A stretch of DNA of 64,000 bases from Methylococcaceae bacterium (GTDB lineage: Bacteria; Pseudomonadota; Gammaproteobacteria; Methylococcales; Methylomonadaceae), in assembly GCA_021647585.1 (NCBI GenBank), contig JAKIUK010000015.1, positions 1-64,000 on the forward strand, given 5' to 3'. A model generated the notes under the pieces. The model was given only the letters and a program-made list of their open reading frames with translations, ran no database searches and had not been told where the DNA came from. Numbering within the stretch: position 1 is the stretch's first letter; every line of letters starts with the position of its first letter. Positions 1 to 8,169 of the stretch are shown here, in pieces. The position numbers and the translations under genes were made by a program.

Positions 1-157
1 CATGTATATCTACTTTATATTTCTCTGCTGCTTCTTTTAACCAGCCCAAATAAGCTTTCCTATCAGCATCTTCTGCAAAAACCACTCGCCTCGCATTTCC
101 TCTTATTACCACATGAACAGGGATATTGGGTAAGAAAAAACGAGGCTTTCGTGGCAT
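1..157 (-). CDS. REP-associated tyrosine transposase (RAYT, Y1/IS200-like), N-terminal part
   Basis: The reverse strand reads an N-terminus starting MPRKPRFFLPNIPVHVVIRG followed by NARRVVFAEDADRKAYLGWL, the typical opening of Y1_Tnp/TnpA_REP proteins (positively charged start, then the 'HVVIRGN' strand). The window edge removes the rest, including the HUH motif and catalytic tyrosine, so activity cannot be judged. RAYTs are single-copy domesticated transposases linked to palindromic REP repeats; several palindromes occur in this window (for example at 5492, 8113 and 37628), but nothing here shows that this protein acts on them. Start is the ATG at 155-157. Confidence 0.8.
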   Translation of the reverse strand, partial: MPRKPRFFLPNIPVHVVIRGNARRVVFAEDADRKAYLGWLKEAAEKYKVDIH

Positions 158-220
158 TATCAATAATTGTAAAAAGATTAATCATATAAAGTATACCATA
201 AATCTGAATAAAAGGGTACT

Positions 221-271
221 GACCCCTTTATTTTTCGCTTTATTTTTTTATTTTTTGACCCCTTTATTTTT
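221..271. repeat. Short direct repeat in AT-rich spacer
   Basis: The 15-mer GACCCCTTTATTTTT occurs at 221-235 and again at 257-271, separated by a T-rich spacer. It lies between the RAYT fragment and the small membrane protein. No gene or promoter is evident in the spacer. Confidence 0.6.
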
Positions 272-563
272 ATTCCAAGTTCAGAAACTTAATTAAACCG
301 TAAAGATAACCACATGTTGCTATTAAACCAGGTAATAAAAAAATCAAATAAAACTGCTGCTTGGTTCCATAGCCAATAAATGTTTTTTTATAGCCTTCTT
401 CGTAAATAAAAGCATACAAACAAAGAAGCATAAATGATGATTGAAAAATCTCCACTTTCATTTCGCTAGTTGAATCAATTAACCACCAAAATCCAGCAAA
501 AAATGAAATTATAAAAACTACTAGAAAATCAATGGTCGTTATAAAAATAACCGCTAATTTCAT
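270..563 (-). CDS. Small membrane protein downstream of RHS fragment, candidate immunity protein
   Basis: A 97-residue protein with three likely membrane segments (roughly residues 4-30, 40-55 and 70-92). Family not recognised. Its ATG overlaps the TGA of the RHS fragment as ATGA, the arrangement usual for RHS/CDI toxin and immunity genes, where the small gene directly follows the variable toxin tip. Function as an immunity protein is inferred from position only. An alternative is an unrelated small inner-membrane protein translationally coupled to the RHS fragment. Confidence 0.55.
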   Translation of the reverse strand: MKLAVIFITTIDFLVVFIISFFAGFWWLIDSTSEMKVEIFQSSFMLLCLYAFIYEEGYKKTFIGYGTKQQFYLIFLLPGLIATCGYLYGLIKFLNLE

Positions 564-1972
564 TTGGTGTATACCGAATGTAAAGCGTTTGTATTTGGCT
601 TACTGGGATACAAGACAAAACCTCCACCAGCAACATTTGAAAGGTTATTAATTACTTGTTCTTTAACACCATTCACAGTTTGAGCTGTAGCAGCACCCTG
701 AAGTACATTTACTGCACGAGTCACAGCCGATGCGCCGGGCACAGCAATATCAACCGGTAAATTACCTATAGATCGTGACGCAGCATTATAGTTTGCTAAC
801 TCTGAGAAATTAGCTAATCGCGTAGACTGTAGCGCACTTCCTGCACTAGCCAAGTCGGGCATTAAACCAACTGGAACGCTGCCACTTGCTAGGTCTAATC
901 CTAAATTTGCAGCATTTGCCAATAAAATGGCATTAACATTGCCTGGAGCAATTTGATTTGCGATAACTTCAGGAAAATTGCCAGGTACACTTGGTCGAAC
1001 ATCTATTAAAGCATCCACAAATCTTCTCCCATTTAGTGCGATATTTGCAGCTGAATTAGTGAAAACTGTTGCTCCAAAAACAGCAACTGCACTACCAGCA
1101 ATCGGATTAGTCGCGAATAAGCCCGCACCACCAAGAACGGTTGCCCCACCAACTACAACACCTGAACCTCCGCTAAATAGACCTAAGCTAGCATTGCCTA
1201 AGTCGCCCCATCTCACTAAACCACTAGGATCATTAAAATTAACCGGATTATTCCCAACATAAGCATAGAAATTAACCCCAGCTTGAAATCCAAGTGGATC
1301 TTCACTAATAAACCGCCCAATCTCAGCATCATAATACCGCGCCCGATAATAGTAAAGCCCGGTATTAACATCCAGCTGCCGACCGGTAAATAACTGCTCA
1401 TTCCCCGTACCCGGAAAGCTCAGGTTTAAAATCGCCCCAAACGCATCATAACGATTGCTTTCTTTTGTACTGCCTGCATGACCAGTCAATGCAGTAACGC
1501 TGTTCAAATGGTCATGATGAAAAGTATAGTTAGTCCAGTCATTGGCATTATCTGAATGGTAGGTATATCCATTAACAATCTCGTCTACTACTACGCCTCT
1601 GAGGTATTTGTTTTGCAACACACCCGCGCTGGTATAGGTGGCTTCAAGGTGCTCGCCTTCCAGTAAATACAGACTGTTTTGCCTTTTAATCCGATAATCG
1701 TTAGGATCATAGGCAAAGCTATTACCGTTAATGGCTTTGGCTCGGCCTTTGCCGTTGTAGGTGACGTTATAAAGGGCTGTGCCTGCCCCATTTCGTTTTC
1801 TCAGTAACCGTCCACTGTCATCATAATCAAATTGACGATACAGCGGGCCTGTGGCACTTCCTGTTCTTATATTAATCAGGCGATTACCCTTGGGGGCTGC
1901 ATTGCAATTGCTGACATGATAACAATACACATAGGTCGTGCCATTTTGGATTTCGGTTTTGCGGTTACCCAC
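560..1972 (-). CDS. RHS repeat-associated core protein, 5'-truncated, with variable C-terminal tip
   Basis: YD-repeat text (for example FDYDDSGRLLRKRNG and YLRGVVVDEIVNGYTYHSD) is followed by the RHS core signature, YYYRARYYDAEIGRFISEDP to NNPVNFNDPSG around residues 207-250. After the core comes an unrelated tip of about 219 residues, rich in Gly, Ala and Val. Full RHS proteins exceed 1000 residues; this one is a fragment. The frame stays open and RHS-like upstream of the GTG used here (reading ...DRSYTYDKVGN) back to an in-frame TAG at 2060-2062, which is also the stop of the kinase gene, so the 5' end was lost by recombination. GTG at 1970-1972 is the first plausible start but sits inside a YD repeat. 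It may be a pseudogene or a silent orphan tip used for cassette exchange. Followed by a possible immunity gene. Confidence 0.75.
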   Translation of the reverse strand: MGNRKTEIQNGTTYVYCYHVSNCNAAPKGNRLINIRTGSATGPLYRQFDYDDSGRLLRKRNGAGTALYNVTYNGKGRAKAINGNSFAYDPNDYRIKRQNSLYLLEGEHLEATYTSAGVLQNKYLRGVVVDEIVNGYTYHSDNANDWTNYTFHHDHLNSVTALTGHAGSTKESNRYDAFGAILNLSFPGTGNEQLFTGRQLDVNTGLYYYRARYYDAEIGRFISEDPLGFQAGVNFYAYVGNNPVNFNDPSGLVRWGDLGNASLGLFSGGSGVVVGGATVLGGAGLFATNPIAGSAVAVFGATVFTNSAANIALNGRRFVDALIDVRPSVPGNFPEVIANQIAPGNVNAILLANAANLGLDLASGSVPVGLMPDLASAGSALQSTRLANFSELANYNAASRSIGNLPVDIAVPGASAVTRAVNVLQGAATAQTVNGVKEQVINNLSNVAGGGFVLYPSKPNTNALHSVYTK

Positions 1973-2059
1973 TTTATCATAGGTGTAGCTGCGGTCTTCA
2001 GCATTTACGGTGCTGTTGACATTTGTTAAGCGGTTAGGTGGGTTAATTGTTGCTAGTGC

Positions 2060-3787
2060 CTAATGATTCACAAAATACAATAGCACCAGATTACTAACTA
2101 GTAACAAAGCGGACACCACTTTCCAGAATAACACTGGATTACGTTCAATAATCGGTAAACTATCAGCAGACTTTAAGTATTCAGAGTTAGGCGTGGAAAG
2201 GTCAAAAATAAATTCCGATAAAACTTCGTACCGGGACTGAGGTGTTATTGATGTTGCTTTTTTTAATGCACCATCAATCCAATGAGGGACCATGGTATTG
2301 TTATGAAAACTAGGCACATACTTCAATTTGGAAAGGTTTATTTTATTGGGTTTTTCCGGCATATCTCCACCGAATGGTAATACTTTATTGATCATCTCAT
2401 AGCTAATTACACCTAATGAAAATAGATCAGATTGAACGGTACCGCGTTGCCCTAGATGATATTCCGGTGCAGTATAATTCAATGTACCCAACACATTTTC
2501 TTCATCTTGATCCAATGGCGAAATTTCAGCAATTCCAGCAATTTTGACTGAACCGAAATCTATAATTTTTACCTTCCCAGTTTTATCGAACATAATGTTC
2601 TCAGGTTTTAAATCCTGATGCAGCATTTCCATCCGATGAAATGCCCTTAATCCTTTAGCAATTTGCTCTACGATGACTCGAACCTCTCTGATATAAGGTT
2701 TTGGATGACTGTCCATCCAATCTCTTAGAGTCTTTCCCTCTAGATATTCTGTTACATAATAGATACAACTTTTTTTCCGGTCTGAGCCTAACACTTTTAA
2801 TACATAGTCATTTTTAATACGCTTACCCGCCCATTCTTCATGTAAAAAATGTTCTATATAATGGGTATCGTCCTCATACAACACAGAAGGTGTTTTTAAA
2901 ATCACTTGTGTTTCTGTTTTGGTATCAAATGCACGATAAATCTGGGTTCGTTTACTCGCATGTATTTCTTCTTCAATACGGTAACCATCAAGCACCATAC
3001 CTACATCTAATATCGGAGGGAAAGGCAAATTAGCATGACGACGAATGATTTCATCCTCTTTCGCTGATGGCAGTTCGTCAATTTTAACTAACTGGCAGGT
3101 AAGGTTATCATCACTTTGATTATCACTCGCCAATTTTGCCAGATATTGAGCACATTGATTTAAATCAATTGATTCCATCACAATCTTCTTCAATGATTTT
3201 TCATCTATAAAATCATGAACACCATCTGTAGTCATGATAAACAAATCCCCTATCTCTAAAGGAAAGGATTTGTAGTCTACTTCTAAACGTGGCTCGATTC
3301 CCATAGCCCGATTCAAGTAATTTTTATCATCTGACACCTGAATTCTATGATCTCGAGTCAGTAATTCCAAATTACCTTTTCTTATACGGTATATTCTGGA
3401 ATCACCTATATGAAAAATATACCCGGTAGTCGATTTACACAGCAGTATGCTCAAGGTAGTGACCATTCCTTTGCTTGATTCGAAATGCCGATGTCCTTGA
3501 CTGTATAACCAGGAATTGGTAGCAGAAAGAATTTTTTGACCCGCATTTTTTACTGTCCATGAATCTGGGGTACTGTAATAATCGGTTAAAAAACTGGTAA
3601 CACAGCAGTGACTGGCCTGTTTTCCTGCATCGCTACCACTCATACCATCAGCAATGACGGCAGCCATCCCTTTATGAGTCAATTGTGGTTCATCAGGTAT
3701 TTGCACACCGTAACAATCTTCATTATCTGCTTTTATACCTTTATCACTAAAAGCGCCTATACTGGCTTTTAATGTATATTTTCTCAT
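2060..3787 (-). CDS. Fused PP2C-type protein phosphatase and Ser/Thr protein kinase, membrane-anchored
   Basis: Residues about 1-240 form a PP2C domain with the metal-binding motifs NEDCYG, ADGMSGSDAG, GDSRIYRIR, TTDGVHDF and DDNLTC. Residues about 260-520 form a Hanks-type kinase: VILK lysine near 298, catalytic loop HQDLKPEN near 390-397 (Gln replaces the Arg of HRD), DFG near 410 and APE near 440; the glycine-rich loop is degenerate. A single membrane span ends the protein (FWKVVSALLLVSNLVLLYF), which would anchor it with the catalytic domains in the cytoplasm. Start chosen at MRKYTLK because GGAG lies 6 nt upstream of that ATG; a longer frame to 3814 has no better site. It follows nirJ by 60 bp on the same strand and may be the last gene of the nir operon. 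Targets unknown. Confidence 0.88.
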   Translation of the reverse strand: MRKYTLKASIGAFSDKGIKADNEDCYGVQIPDEPQLTHKGMAAVIADGMSGSDAGKQASHCCVTSFLTDYYSTPDSWTVKNAGQKILSATNSWLYSQGHRHFESSKGMVTTLSILLCKSTTGYIFHIGDSRIYRIRKGNLELLTRDHRIQVSDDKNYLNRAMGIEPRLEVDYKSFPLEIGDLFIMTTDGVHDFIDEKSLKKIVMESIDLNQCAQYLAKLASDNQSDDNLTCQLVKIDELPSAKEDEIIRRHANLPFPPILDVGMVLDGYRIEEEIHASKRTQIYRAFDTKTETQVILKTPSVLYEDDTHYIEHFLHEEWAGKRIKNDYVLKVLGSDRKKSCIYYVTEYLEGKTLRDWMDSHPKPYIREVRVIVEQIAKGLRAFHRMEMLHQDLKPENIMFDKTGKVKIIDFGSVKIAGIAEISPLDQDEENVLGTLNYTAPEYHLGQRGTVQSDLFSLGVISYEMINKVLPFGGDMPEKPNKINLSKLKYVPSFHNNTMVPHWIDGALKKATSITPQSRYEVLSEFIFDLSTPNSEYLKSADSLPIIERNPVLFWKVVSALLLVSNLVLLYFVNH

Positions 3788-3847
3788 ACAATACTCCAAA
3801 ATAAGGATGAGCAAAGTGTCATAAAATAAGCTACTTGTGATTTTAGT

Positions 3848-4993
3848 TTACATTCGCGCTTCAATTTCATTTTGATTAAGGTAGCATCCTGGGTCTTCCG
3901 CCCAGAAGTTATCGAATATTTGCTGCGCCCTCACCCGGGTATTACCATTGCATATTTTCTGATAGTCACAGGCACCGCAACGTCCTTCGAGAGGCCTTGG
4001 GCTTTGTTTAAGTCCTGCCATAAGTGGATCAGAAGTATCCTGCCATATTTCGGAGAAAGACCTTTGTTTCACATTTCCCAGGTTATAATGCCACCAAAAA
4101 GTATCAGGGTGAACATTACCCAGATTATCTATATTGGCAACATTCACACCTGAGGCATTTCCACCCCATTGTTCCAGTTTTACTTTAATATGTTCAGCCT
4201 GGTCAGGATAGTTTGCCCTAACCCAATGCAAAAAATAAACGGCATCAGCATCATTATTCCCTGTAACTATTTCTCGCTCTATTCCTTGCTGTTCCCATTG
4301 TAAGCATTGCTCAAATAACTGATCCATTACATCCCGAGTCATTTTAAAAGCGGCATCATCTTTACGATTTTTATTCCCGCGTCCACCATAATTTAAATGG
4401 GATAAATAAAACTTATCTATATCCTCATCATCCATCAGCTTCAACATGGCTGGAAAATCATGAACATTATCTTGTGTTAGAGTGTAACGAATACCCGCTT
4501 TAATTCCATTATCCCTGCACAAACCAATCCCTACTAATGAGTCAGAATATGAGCCTTTTTTTTGCCGAAACTTATCATGAGTTTCGCCTATACCATCCAG
4601 ACTCACTCCGACATATTGATAGTTTACTACAGCAATTTGCTGGATATTTTCTTGTGTAATTAATGTACCATTACTGGAAAGGGCAACATAAAATCCCATA
4701 GCTTTAGCTCGATGAGAAATATCAAAAATATCTGGATGCAATAAAGGCTCACCACCAGATAAAATCAGTACGGGGACTTTAAAGGCCTTTAACTCATCCA
4801 TGACACTGTATATTTCAGAAGTTGTTAACTCTCCAGGAAAATTAATATCTGCCGAAGTGGTATAACAATGTTTACAGGTTAAGTTACAACGACGAATTAA
4901 ATTCCATATTACCACTGGGCCTGAAGGTTTACGTACCGGTTTTAAGGACGTTGGGTGTAATACTTCTCGCATATATTGGCTTAATCTAAACAT
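3848..4993 (-). CDS. nirJ: NirJ, radical SAM protein of heme d1 biosynthesis
   Basis: A radical SAM enzyme with the CNLTCKHCY cluster motif (CxxxCxxC) near residue 38 and a C-terminal cysteine-rich motif CGACDYQKIC for an auxiliary iron-sulfur cluster, as in NirJ/SPASM-like proteins. NirJ replaces two propionate side chains by oxo groups on the way to heme d1. Length (about 381 residues) matches the family. It is the last biosynthetic gene of the nirD-L-G-H-J run. The ATG at 4991-4993 (MFRLSQYM) overlaps the end of nirH by 8 nt; a GTG at 5000-5002 is an alternative, but the AAGGA upstream is only 3 nt from it. Confidence 0.93.
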   Translation of the reverse strand: MFRLSQYMREVLHPTSLKPVRKPSGPVVIWNLIRRCNLTCKHCYTTSADINFPGELTTSEIYSVMDELKAFKVPVLILSGGEPLLHPDIFDISHRAKAMGFYVALSSNGTLITQENIQQIAVVNYQYVGVSLDGIGETHDKFRQKKGSYSDSLVGIGLCRDNGIKAGIRYTLTQDNVHDFPAMLKLMDDEDIDKFYLSHLNYGGRGNKNRKDDAAFKMTRDVMDQLFEQCLQWEQQGIEREIVTGNNDADAVYFLHWVRANYPDQAEHIKVKLEQWGGNASGVNVANIDNLGNVHPDTFWWHYNLGNVKQRSFSEIWQDTSDPLMAGLKQSPRPLEGRCGACDYQKICNGNTRVRAQQIFDNFWAEDPGCYLNQNEIEARM

Positions 4994-5474
4994 TGTTGCC
5001 ACCGATCCTTAAACCTGTTTTCTTTAAAATTCGAGTACTGTATAAAACATCCTGCCCCAGATTATATTCACCTAATAACCTAGCTATAATTTGCTGTTGC
5101 TGTTTAACACCAGCCTCAGTTTTGCTATGCACCATGGCGAATAAGTTGTAACTCCATTCCGGCTCGCGTCTAGGTCTGTGATAACAATGACTGACAAATT
5201 CTAACTGACCCACTTGTTGCCCTAGTTCATCGATATGTTCATCAGCAATATTCCAGACTGTCATGCCATTATAGGTATAACCAAGGCGATAGTGATTGGG
5301 AACAGCACCGATTCGTCTAATAACACCCTGTTGTTGCATAACTGATATTCTGCGCATAACAGTTTCAGCACTTATTCCTAATTCATCTGCTATTGTTTTA
5401 TAAGGCTGGGGAATTAATGGCAAACCCGCTTGAGTCGATGCGATTATTTGGCGGTCTAAATCATCTATATTCAT
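4986..5474 (-). CDS. nirH: NirH, siroheme decarboxylase subunit (AsnC/Lrp-like)
   Basis: A 162-residue Lrp/AsnC-like protein: N-terminal winged helix (DELGISAETVMRRISVMQQQ) and C-terminal ferredoxin-like RAM-type domain. In heme d1 synthesis the NirD, NirL, NirG and NirH proteins act as siroheme decarboxylase subunits, converting siroheme to didecarboxysiroheme, rather than as regulators. The HCYHRPRREPEWSYNLF segment carries the His and Arg residues typical of the NirL/NirH subgroup. Start is ATG 5472-5474 (MNIDDLD). A longer frame to 5510 would begin inside the palindrome at 5492-5519 and is rejected. Paralogue of the three upstream genes. Confidence 0.9.
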   Translation of the reverse strand: MNIDDLDRQIIASTQAGLPLIPQPYKTIADELGISAETVMRRISVMQQQGVIRRIGAVPNHYRLGYTYNGMTVWNIADEHIDELGQQVGQLEFVSHCYHRPRREPEWSYNLFAMVHSKTEAGVKQQQQIIARLLGEYNLGQDVLYSTRILKKTGLRIGGNNV

Positions 5475-5491
5475 CTGTTTATTGTAGTTTT

Positions 5492-5519
5492 GTAGAGACG
5501 TTGCATGCAACGTCTCTAC
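5492..5519. repeat. Perfect 28-bp palindrome between nirG and nirH
   Basis: Two 14-base arms, GTAGAGACGTTGCA and its exact complement, meet without a spacer. It fills most of the 53-bp nirG-nirH spacer. As RNA it would form a long hairpin inside the operon transcript. It looks like a dispersed palindromic repeat rather than a terminator, because no T-run follows on the minus strand. Confidence 0.85.
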
Positions 5520-5527
5520 CCGGTTTT

Positions 5528-5971
5528 TTATGCTTTTAATTTCAGACCTACAAAATACTCGTTGATTTTTGGCATGTTGTACACAAACAAACCTGTTTGT
5601 TGTTCAATTTCAATAATAACTTCCGGCAGTCGATCAGGCACGTCGGTAGCTATAACAAACCACATATTCAGCGCATGATTTCGTTGGTAATTGTGTGCGA
5701 CTTCAGGGAAAGCATTGATTATTTTGGTAATCTGCTCGAATTGTTGTTGAGGTACTTTAACAGCTGCCAAAGTCAGAGCCCCTCCCATTTGTTCGGCATG
5801 ATACAGTGGGCCAAAACGCGTAAGAATCCCGCTATCTAACAACGCTTTTATCCGTTCAATTAAATCAATTTCAGTTAGGCCTAGCTGGTCAGCTACTACT
5901 TGATAAGGCGATTCACACACAGGAAAACCATCTTGCAGATGATTAACAATTTGTTTATCTAACTCATCCAT
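5528..5971 (-). CDS. nirG: NirG, siroheme decarboxylase subunit (AsnC/Lrp-like)
   Basis: A 147-residue Lrp/AsnC-fold protein beginning MDELDKQIVNHLQDGFPVCE; this opening with FPVCE is characteristic of NirG. It has an N-terminal winged helix (residues about 1-65) and a C-terminal RAM-like domain with HNYQRNHALNMWFVI. Functions with NirD, NirL and NirH in siroheme decarboxylation. It starts 3 bp after the nirL stop, so translation is probably coupled. D/G-type subunits alternate with L/H-type subunits in this operon, consistent with heteromeric pairs. Confidence 0.9.
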   Translation of the reverse strand: MDELDKQIVNHLQDGFPVCESPYQVVADQLGLTEIDLIERIKALLDSGILTRFGPLYHAEQMGGALTLAAVKVPQQQFEQITKIINAFPEVAHNYQRNHALNMWFVIATDVPDRLPEVIIEIEQQTGLFVYNMPKINEYFVGLKLKA

Positions 5972-5974
5972 TTG

Positions 5975-6472
5975 TTAAAATTTTTCCTTTACAGGGCATA
6001 TTTTATAAAATGCCCCGCGTTGCTTAAAACATTGTTTACTAAACAACACTTCACTATTAAATTGACTCAATCCACATGATTCAGTCAAATGACCCAGTTG
6101 TTGTAAAACTTTCTCTTTGTTTTTCCCATGAATCATACAATACAGATTATATGGCCAATACTCACTTTGACGTGGACGCTGATAACAAAGATTTACATAG
6201 CTAAATTGACTGATATGCTTTCCTATTTGTTCAACCAAAGCATTAGGCACGTCAAAAACAATCATCGCATTCGCGTTATAGCCTAATCGTCGATGATTAA
6301 CGATGACTCCTAAACGTTTGATCACACCTTGCTGTTTTAGAATAGATAAACGTTTAAGGACCTGGTCTTCGGATAATTTAAGTTGCTCAGCCATCACGGT
6401 ATAAGGCCTTGAAACAAGTGGTAATCCCTGTTGCAATAGCTCTATCAACTGAAGATCAATCTTATCAGTCAT
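5975..6472 (-). CDS. nirL: NirL, siroheme decarboxylase subunit (AsnC/Lrp-like)
   Basis: 165 residues, Lrp/AsnC fold. The C-terminal half contains NLCYQRPRQSEYWPYNLYCM, matching the conserved stretch of NirH (HCYHRPRREPEWSYNLF), which places it in the NirL/NirH class of siroheme decarboxylase subunits. Its ATG overlaps the end of nirD by 8 nt. The position after nirD and before nirG is the order of the Pseudomonas aeruginosa nir operon, which supports the name L rather than H. Confidence 0.9.
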   Translation of the reverse strand: MTDKIDLQLIELLQQGLPLVSRPYTVMAEQLKLSEDQVLKRLSILKQQGVIKRLGVIVNHRRLGYNANAMIVFDVPNALVEQIGKHISQFSYVNLCYQRPRQSEYWPYNLYCMIHGKNKEKVLQQLGHLTESCGLSQFNSEVLFSKQCFKQRGAFYKICPVKEKF

Positions 6473-6920
6473 TAAAATCTATCTCAAAACCTAGGTTTAT
6501 ATAATAATCAGCCACTAAAGGTAAATAGAGTGTTTTAAAGCCCGTTCTTATCTCTATATCTTTTATCACCGACTGCAAATGCTCTTCATCTGTTCCAATT
6601 AATACAAACCATAGATTAAAACGATTTTCTCTTTCGTAGTTATGATTGACTTCCGGGTATTGACTAACTAGCTCTGCAATCTCCTGTAACTGCTCTGACG
6701 GCACTGTCATCGCAATCAATGAGCTGCTACCTATATGATTAGGTGCTATCACCGAACCAATACGTGCTATAAACTGCTGATCCTTTAATTCCTTGAGTAC
6801 AGATAAAACCTCATCTTCAGTAGTACCCAAAGAATCAGCAATATCTTTATAAGGAGTGAGTGATAGCGGCAAGTCTTGCTGATAATCATTCAGCAATTGT
6901 TTATGCAATGAGGTTAGCAT
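6465..6920 (-). CDS. nirD: NirD, siroheme decarboxylase subunit (AsnC/Lrp-like)
   Basis: 151 residues with an N-terminal winged helix and the C-terminal NHNYERENRFNLWFVLIG strand, then PLVADYYINLGFEI near the end, which is the usual NirD ending. Forms the siroheme decarboxylase with NirL, NirG and NirH. The ATG at 6918-6920 overlaps the nirF stop as TGATG; a GTG directly upstream is possible but less likely. Confidence 0.9.
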   Translation of the reverse strand: MLTSLHKQLLNDYQQDLPLSLTPYKDIADSLGTTEDEVLSVLKELKDQQFIARIGSVIAPNHIGSSSLIAMTVPSEQLQEIAELVSQYPEVNHNYERENRFNLWFVLIGTDEEHLQSVIKDIEIRTGFKTLYLPLVADYYINLGFEIDFND

Positions 6921-8089
6921 CACAAACCCAGTTGATGCGCACGTGAACTAAAAAAAATACCGCTGGGTTTTTCGGCAGGTAAACGTTTTTTTTCTTTAAA
7001 ACTCTCTGTGTCGTAAACGATCAACTGATTTTCATCACGTACTGAAACCCAGACTTCTTCCCCCCGAGGAGTAAATTCCATGTGTAAAACGGCTTTTCCT
7101 GGTGTTAGCGACTTAACAATTGCCATTGTTTTAGCATCTATAATTTGTATGTTCTGATTATCCGGAAATGCAAAGTTCACCCAAATATGTCTGCCATCAG
7201 GACGAGCCATAACAAATACCGGCTGACCAATAACAGGAATACGCTTAACTAATGTCCACTGCCGTTTATCTATGACTAAAACTTCATGCTGGCCAATTGC
7301 GGGTATCAACATAAAATCACCCGCTACTGCCCAACCTTCCAAATGCGGCATTTTGTACACGGGCAGTTTTTCATCATCTTTGCCATAATCCGGTAAAATT
7401 CGTTTTATTCCTTTTTCTGGGTTCCATAAATCCAGCAAAGCCAATCCCTGCTCACCAAATAACCCTGCAATATAATAACGGCCATCAGGTGTTAACAATG
7501 CATCATAAGGCTGATTCCCAATATTTTTATATTTTTTAATATCAATTGTTTTTGGATTTTTAATATTAACCACCCAAATTTCACCGGCATCAAATAAAGT
7601 AAATACAAACTGATGATTCGGTGCATCTACTAAACCGACAACTTTAGACAGCTTATTCTCACCATATTCAGCAGGAATATCAGCCACTAACTGCAAAGTC
7701 TTTGTTGAAAATATTTTCACACCACCCGGGGTATAATTTGAAACAGCGATTAGCTGTCCATCTTGTGAAATAGCCCCACCAATACTATTGCCTGCTTGAA
7801 TAATTCGTTTCTCAACCTTATCCTGAAGTAAGTCAATTTTGCTTAAACCACCATCTCTGCCAAATATAAAGGCATATCGTTGATCACGAGAAAACACAAC
7901 AGAGGCATGGGATAAATCGCCCAAGGAGTCTATTTTAGCGAGTATTGAACGCTTGCTGGTATTGATAATTAACGCGCTACCTTTTGCCCGTTCAATAACA
8001 ACACCTAAATCACCTGTTGCACGTAATTCCGCCTGGGAATTTTGGCAAAACAGTAGAGTTAATAAAGGTAAGAACCGTAATTTGAGCAT
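6920..8089 (-). CDS. nirF: NirF, periplasmic heme d1 biosynthesis protein
   Basis: A signal peptide (MLKLRFLPLLTLLFCQNSQA) precedes a beta-propeller of the cytochrome d1 type without a c-heme domain: there is no CxxCH. Repeated blades of the form ...VIDKRQWTLVKRI... and ...IIDAKTMAIVKSL... are clear. NirF acts in the periplasm in a late step of heme d1 maturation; it binds heme d1 in studied species. The cysteine near the signal cleavage site (LLFCQNSQA) could be a lipobox, though the sequence is not ideal. Start at ATG 8087-8089; a TTG 54 nt upstream lies inside a palindrome and is rejected. Separated from nirC by 225 bp filled with repeats. Confidence 0.9.
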   Translation of the reverse strand: MLKLRFLPLLTLLFCQNSQAELRATGDLGVVIERAKGSALIINTSKRSILAKIDSLGDLSHASVVFSRDQRYAFIFGRDGGLSKIDLLQDKVEKRIIQAGNSIGGAISQDGQLIAVSNYTPGGVKIFSTKTLQLVADIPAEYGENKLSKVVGLVDAPNHQFVFTLFDAGEIWVVNIKNPKTIDIKKYKNIGNQPYDALLTPDGRYYIAGLFGEQGLALLDLWNPEKGIKRILPDYGKDDEKLPVYKMPHLEGWAVAGDFMLIPAIGQHEVLVIDKRQWTLVKRIPVIGQPVFVMARPDGRHIWVNFAFPDNQNIQIIDAKTMAIVKSLTPGKAVLHMEFTPRGEEVWVSVRDENQLIVYDTESFKEKKRLPAEKPSGIFFSSRAHQLGL

Positions 8090-8112
8090 ACTTTGAAAAG
8101 ATTTAGTCAAAA

Positions 8113-8149
8113 CATAGTTTGGGTTGGCGATAGCGAAACCCAAACTATG
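8113..8149. repeat. Stem-loop repeat between nirC and nirF
   Basis: Perfect 13-bp arms (CATAGTTTGGGTT at 8113-8125 and its complement at 8137-8149) flank an 11-nt centre. No T-run follows, so it is more like a dispersed palindromic repeat than an intrinsic terminator. It sits just upstream of the nirF start. Confidence 0.8.
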
Positions 8150-8169
8150 AGAGCATATTGTTAGAGTAG

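Noticed and set aside
1972..2060. Readthrough fusion of kinase and RHS fragment
   Set aside because: The frames are the same, but the kinase ends in a natural membrane anchor before TAG and nothing suggests readthrough; the arrangement is explained by a deletion junction.
4994..5002. GTG start for nirJ
   Set aside because: AAGGA lies only 3 nt before it and the ATG at 4991-4993 gives the usual NirJ opening; kept only as an alternative.
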